Source: Rhodoferax sp.
GTDB lineage: Bacteria; Pseudomonadota; Gammaproteobacteria; Burkholderiales; Burkholderiaceae_C
Assembly (NCBI GenBank): GCA_029946045.1
Contig: JAQSDS010000030.1
Location: 1 to 8,143 of the forward strand
Length of the DNA: 8,143 bases
Direction: 5' to 3'
The notes beneath the pieces were generated by a model. It searched no databases, was not told the DNA's origin, and saw only the letters and a list, made by a program, of their open reading frames with translations. Positions 7,151-8,143 of the stretch are shown one piece after another. Each line of letters starts with the position of its first letter. Position 1 is the stretch's first letter. The position numbers and the translations under genes were made by a program.

Positions 7151-7228
7151 TTTGTAGGCGTTTCTTATGACACCGTCATGACAGTGTCATGAAATTGGCA
7201 TGAAATTGGCATGAAATTGGCATGAAAG
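7151..7228 (-). promoter_or_regulatory. Pho-box array (six half-sites) and -10 element driving pyk-ppx
   Basis: Read on the minus strand, six 7-nt half-sites repeat every 11 bp: CTTTCAT (7228-7222), ATTTCAT (7217-7211), ATTTCAT (7206-7200), ATTTCAT (7195-7189), CTGTCAT (7184-7178) and GTGTCAT (7173-7167). The known PhoB half-site is CTGTCAT with a 4-nt spacer, and the fifth copy is a perfect match. The last half-site is followed by exactly 10 bp and then TACAAA (7156-7151), the same layout as the E. coli phoA promoter. The -10 ends 6 nt before the pyk ATG, so the transcript would start at about the first base of the start codon. This predicts PhoB activation of pyk-ppx under phosphate limitation. 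Confidence 0.7.
7188..7227. repeat. Tandem 11-bp direct repeat, three copies plus 7 nt
   Basis: CATGAAATTGG occurs at 7188-7198, 7199-7209 and 7210-7220 without a mismatch, then CATGAAA at 7221-7227. The 11-bp period is about one DNA helical turn. On the minus strand it supplies the four upstream half-sites of the Pho-box array, so it is best read as part of that regulatory site. Perfect identity suggests recent duplication of one half-site unit. Confidence 0.85.
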
Positions 7229-7239
7229 CCGTACCGGTA

Positions 7240-7350
7240 TCAGCGCCGCATCAGCAAGCGGGATCGCTGCAAGCGGACCAACTCGGCGAGTCCGCCCAAA
7301 AAATAAGTGGGGATGACGAGGAGTCGGAAAAATTTGACTTTGAGTCGCAT
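7240..7350 (-). CDS. Small basic hydrophobic protein of unknown function (36 aa)
   Basis: A 37-codon ORF starting at ATG 7350 encodes a very basic peptide beginning MRLKVKFFRLLVIPTYFLGG, followed by a Leu/Arg-rich tail ending in RLLMRR. It has about eleven Arg/Lys, one Glu and no Asp. The middle hydrophobic stretch (about 10-22) is short and broken by Pro and Gly, which suggests membrane-surface or amphipathic binding more than a clear transmembrane segment. AAAAGG lies 9 nt before the ATG as a possible ribosome binding site, and a Pho-box-like promoter sits upstream at 7385-7418. It lies 95 nt before pyk on the same strand and could be cotranscribed with pyk-ppx. I do not recognise the family. 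The ORF is short, so the call is tentative. Confidence 0.45.
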   Translation of the reverse strand: MRLKVKFFRLLVIPTYFLGGLAELVRLQRSRLLMRR

Positions 7351-7384
7351 GGTCAGTCGCCTTTTGCAATGGTGCGGATAAGCA

Positions 7385-7418
7385 AAGTTAAGCGTGCAAC
7401 ATGACAACAGTGTGTCAG
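7385..7418 (-). promoter_or_regulatory. Pho-box-like promoter facing the small ORF
   Basis: On the minus strand CTGACAC (7418-7412), a 4-nt spacer and TTGTCAT (7407-7401) match the PhoB half-site at 5 and 6 of 7 positions. Exactly 10 bp later comes TAACTT (7390-7385), a weak -10. The spacing equals that of the pyk array and lies upstream of the 36-codon ORF with room for a leader of about 28 nt. It has only two half-sites, so chance is possible; being back-to-back with the rightward Pho box adds some weight. Confidence 0.45.
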
Positions 7419-7433
7419 GGCTGGCCCGTGAGA

Positions 7434-7478
7434 GTTTCATAAAAGTGTCATCGCTTTGACATGTGGGTCCTGTAGGCT
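7434..7478 (+). promoter_or_regulatory. Pho-box-like promoter facing the M14 peptidase gene
   Basis: On the plus strand GTTTCAT (7434-7440), AAAA, GTGTCAT (7445-7451), CGCT and TTGACAT (7456-7462) form three half-sites 11 bp apart; the first two with their spacer match the 18-bp E. coli Pho-box consensus closely. An in-phase GTGTCAG lies 22 bp upstream (7412-7418), shared with the leftward site. Ten bp after TTGACAT comes TAGGCT (7473-7478), a poor -10. The site is divergent to the small-ORF promoter, so one PhoB cluster could serve both directions. Confidence 0.5.
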
Positions 7479-7523
7479 CCTGCGCCATGTTGTTTATTCT
7501 TCTTGCCTGTTGTTGCGGCCACT

Positions 7524-8143
7524 GTGACCCGCGCTGAGCTGCCCGAACTGGAGGCGCTGGCGCGCATCATCGAGCTGGGCGCCGGCTGGCTAAACGCCCG
7601 CGAGGTCTGCCAGGCCACGCTACCCAATGGCACCACCTACCCGGTGCAGGTGATCACGCTGGGAAACCCGGCCAAACACCTTCCTGCCGTGGGTTATTTT
7701 GGCGGTATTCATGGCCTGGAGCGCATTGGTTCCGAGGTGGTACTGGCCTATTTGCTCAACCTGGTCATGCGCTTGCAGTGGGACAGCAGCTTGCACCGGC
7801 AACTTGAAACCGTGCGCCTGGTATTCATGCCCATCGTCAACCCCGGCGGCATGGCGCTGGGCACGCGCGCCAACCCGAACGGTGTTGACTTGATGCGCAA
7901 CGCCCCCGTGCAAGCCACCGAGTCGGTGCCGTTCATGGTGGGCGGTCAGCGCTTCAGCGCCGGCCTGCCCTGGTACCGCGGCGTCGTAGACCAGGAGATG
8001 GAGCTGGAAAACCAGGCGGTCTGCGAGGTGGTGACGGCTGAATTGCTGAGCCGGGATTTCAGCCTGTCGGTGGACTGCCATTCGGGTTTTGGCAGCCGCG
8101 ACCGCATTTGGTTCCCATACGCGCACAAGCGTGCCCCGATTGC
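7524..8143 (+). CDS. M14-family zinc metallopeptidase (partial, runs off the window)
   Basis: The first 206 residues of an M14 (zinc carboxypeptidase/aspartoacylase-like) enzyme. Zinc ligands are visible as His63 and Glu66 in GGIHGLERIG (60-69) and His186 in DCHSGFG (184-190). The motif NPNGVDLMRN (117-126) corresponds to the substrate-binding NxxGxDLNRN of the family, with Met in place of the first Asn of NRN. The catalytic glutamate would lie beyond the window. No signal peptide is seen with this start, so a cytoplasmic hydrolase acting on small peptides or acyl-amino acids is likely; the substrate is unknown. The start is uncertain: no in-frame ATG exists upstream, only GTG 7524 and TTG 7503, and neither has a good Shine-Dalgarno. 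An in-frame stop at 7473-7475 limits any extension. It may be under a Pho-box promoter divergent to the small ORF and pyk-ppx. Confidence 0.8.
   Translation, partial: MTRAELPELEALARIIELGAGWLNAREVCQATLPNGTTYPVQVITLGNPAKHLPAVGYFGGIHGLERIGSEVVLAYLLNLVMRLQWDSSLHRQLETVRLVFMPIVNPGGMALGTRANPNGVDLMRNAPVQATESVPFMVGGQRFSAGLPWYRGVVDQEMELENQAVCEVVTAELLSRDFSLSVDCHSGFGSRDRIWFPYAHKRAPI

Noticed and set aside
7188..7227. 11-bp tandem repeat considered as replication iterons or a CRISPR remnant
   Set aside because: Units are too short and have no spacers; there is no rep gene or cas gene, and the PhoB half-site reading explains period, orientation and distance to the -10.
7273..7295. Inverted repeat GCGGAC/GTCCGC considered as a terminator
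   Set aside because: The 6-bp stem has an 11-nt loop, lies inside the small ORF, and has no T-run after it on either strand; the A-run on the plus strand puts the T-run before the stem on the minus strand.
7222..7404. Plus-strand ORF of 60 codons
   Set aside because: It starts inside the Pho-box repeat and runs antisense to the better-supported 36-codon ORF; no ribosome binding site seen.

Overview
The window is GC-rich and densely coded, with overlapping start/stop codons and strong G/C third-position bias. The protein set (YqiA-type esterase, Ppx with a GGRSTE phosphate loop, an atypical long pyruvate kinase, an M14 peptidase with an HGLE zinc motif, and a short SecA paralogue next to adaptor genes) suggests a betaproteobacterium, probably Burkholderiales/Comamonadaceae. 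That placement is by overall resemblance, not by a database search.

Region 1 (1-3050, plus strand) is a tightly packed export-like cassette. It holds the tail of an upstream gene whose C-terminus resembles HlyD-like or M50-peptidase/adaptor proteins, a SecA-family ATPase of about 671 residues without the usual C-terminal part, and a small exported periplasmic adaptor of the HlyD/AcrA type. The first two reading frames overlap by 8 nt (ATGTCTAG) and the last two by 4 nt (ATGA). The upstream gene carries an in-frame TAG at 48-50, yet the same frame stays protein-like for 39 more codons, up to the stop that overlaps the secA-like start. A second, stripped-down SecA tied to adaptor proteins is the best candidate here for a poorly described system.

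Region 2 (3091-3675, plus) is a single YqiA-like esterase, possibly translated from a leaderless mRNA. It is convergent with region 3.

Region 3 (3691-7144, minus) is a two-gene operon: an atypical pyruvate kinase followed 10 nt later by exopolyphosphatase (ppx).

Region 4 (7145-7523) is an intergenic control region with three Pho-box-like promoters built on 7+4 nt direct repeats. One is a six-half-site array that ends exactly 10 bp before a -10 element and drives pyk-ppx. One faces a newly noticed 36-codon ORF upstream of pyk. One faces rightward toward an M14 metallopeptidase gene (7524 to the window end, partial). Together these suggest a phosphate-starvation (PhoB) locus linking polyphosphate hydrolysis, a PEP/pyruvate enzyme, a small basic peptide and a peptidase. 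Regulation by PhoB is inferred from motif pattern and spacing only.
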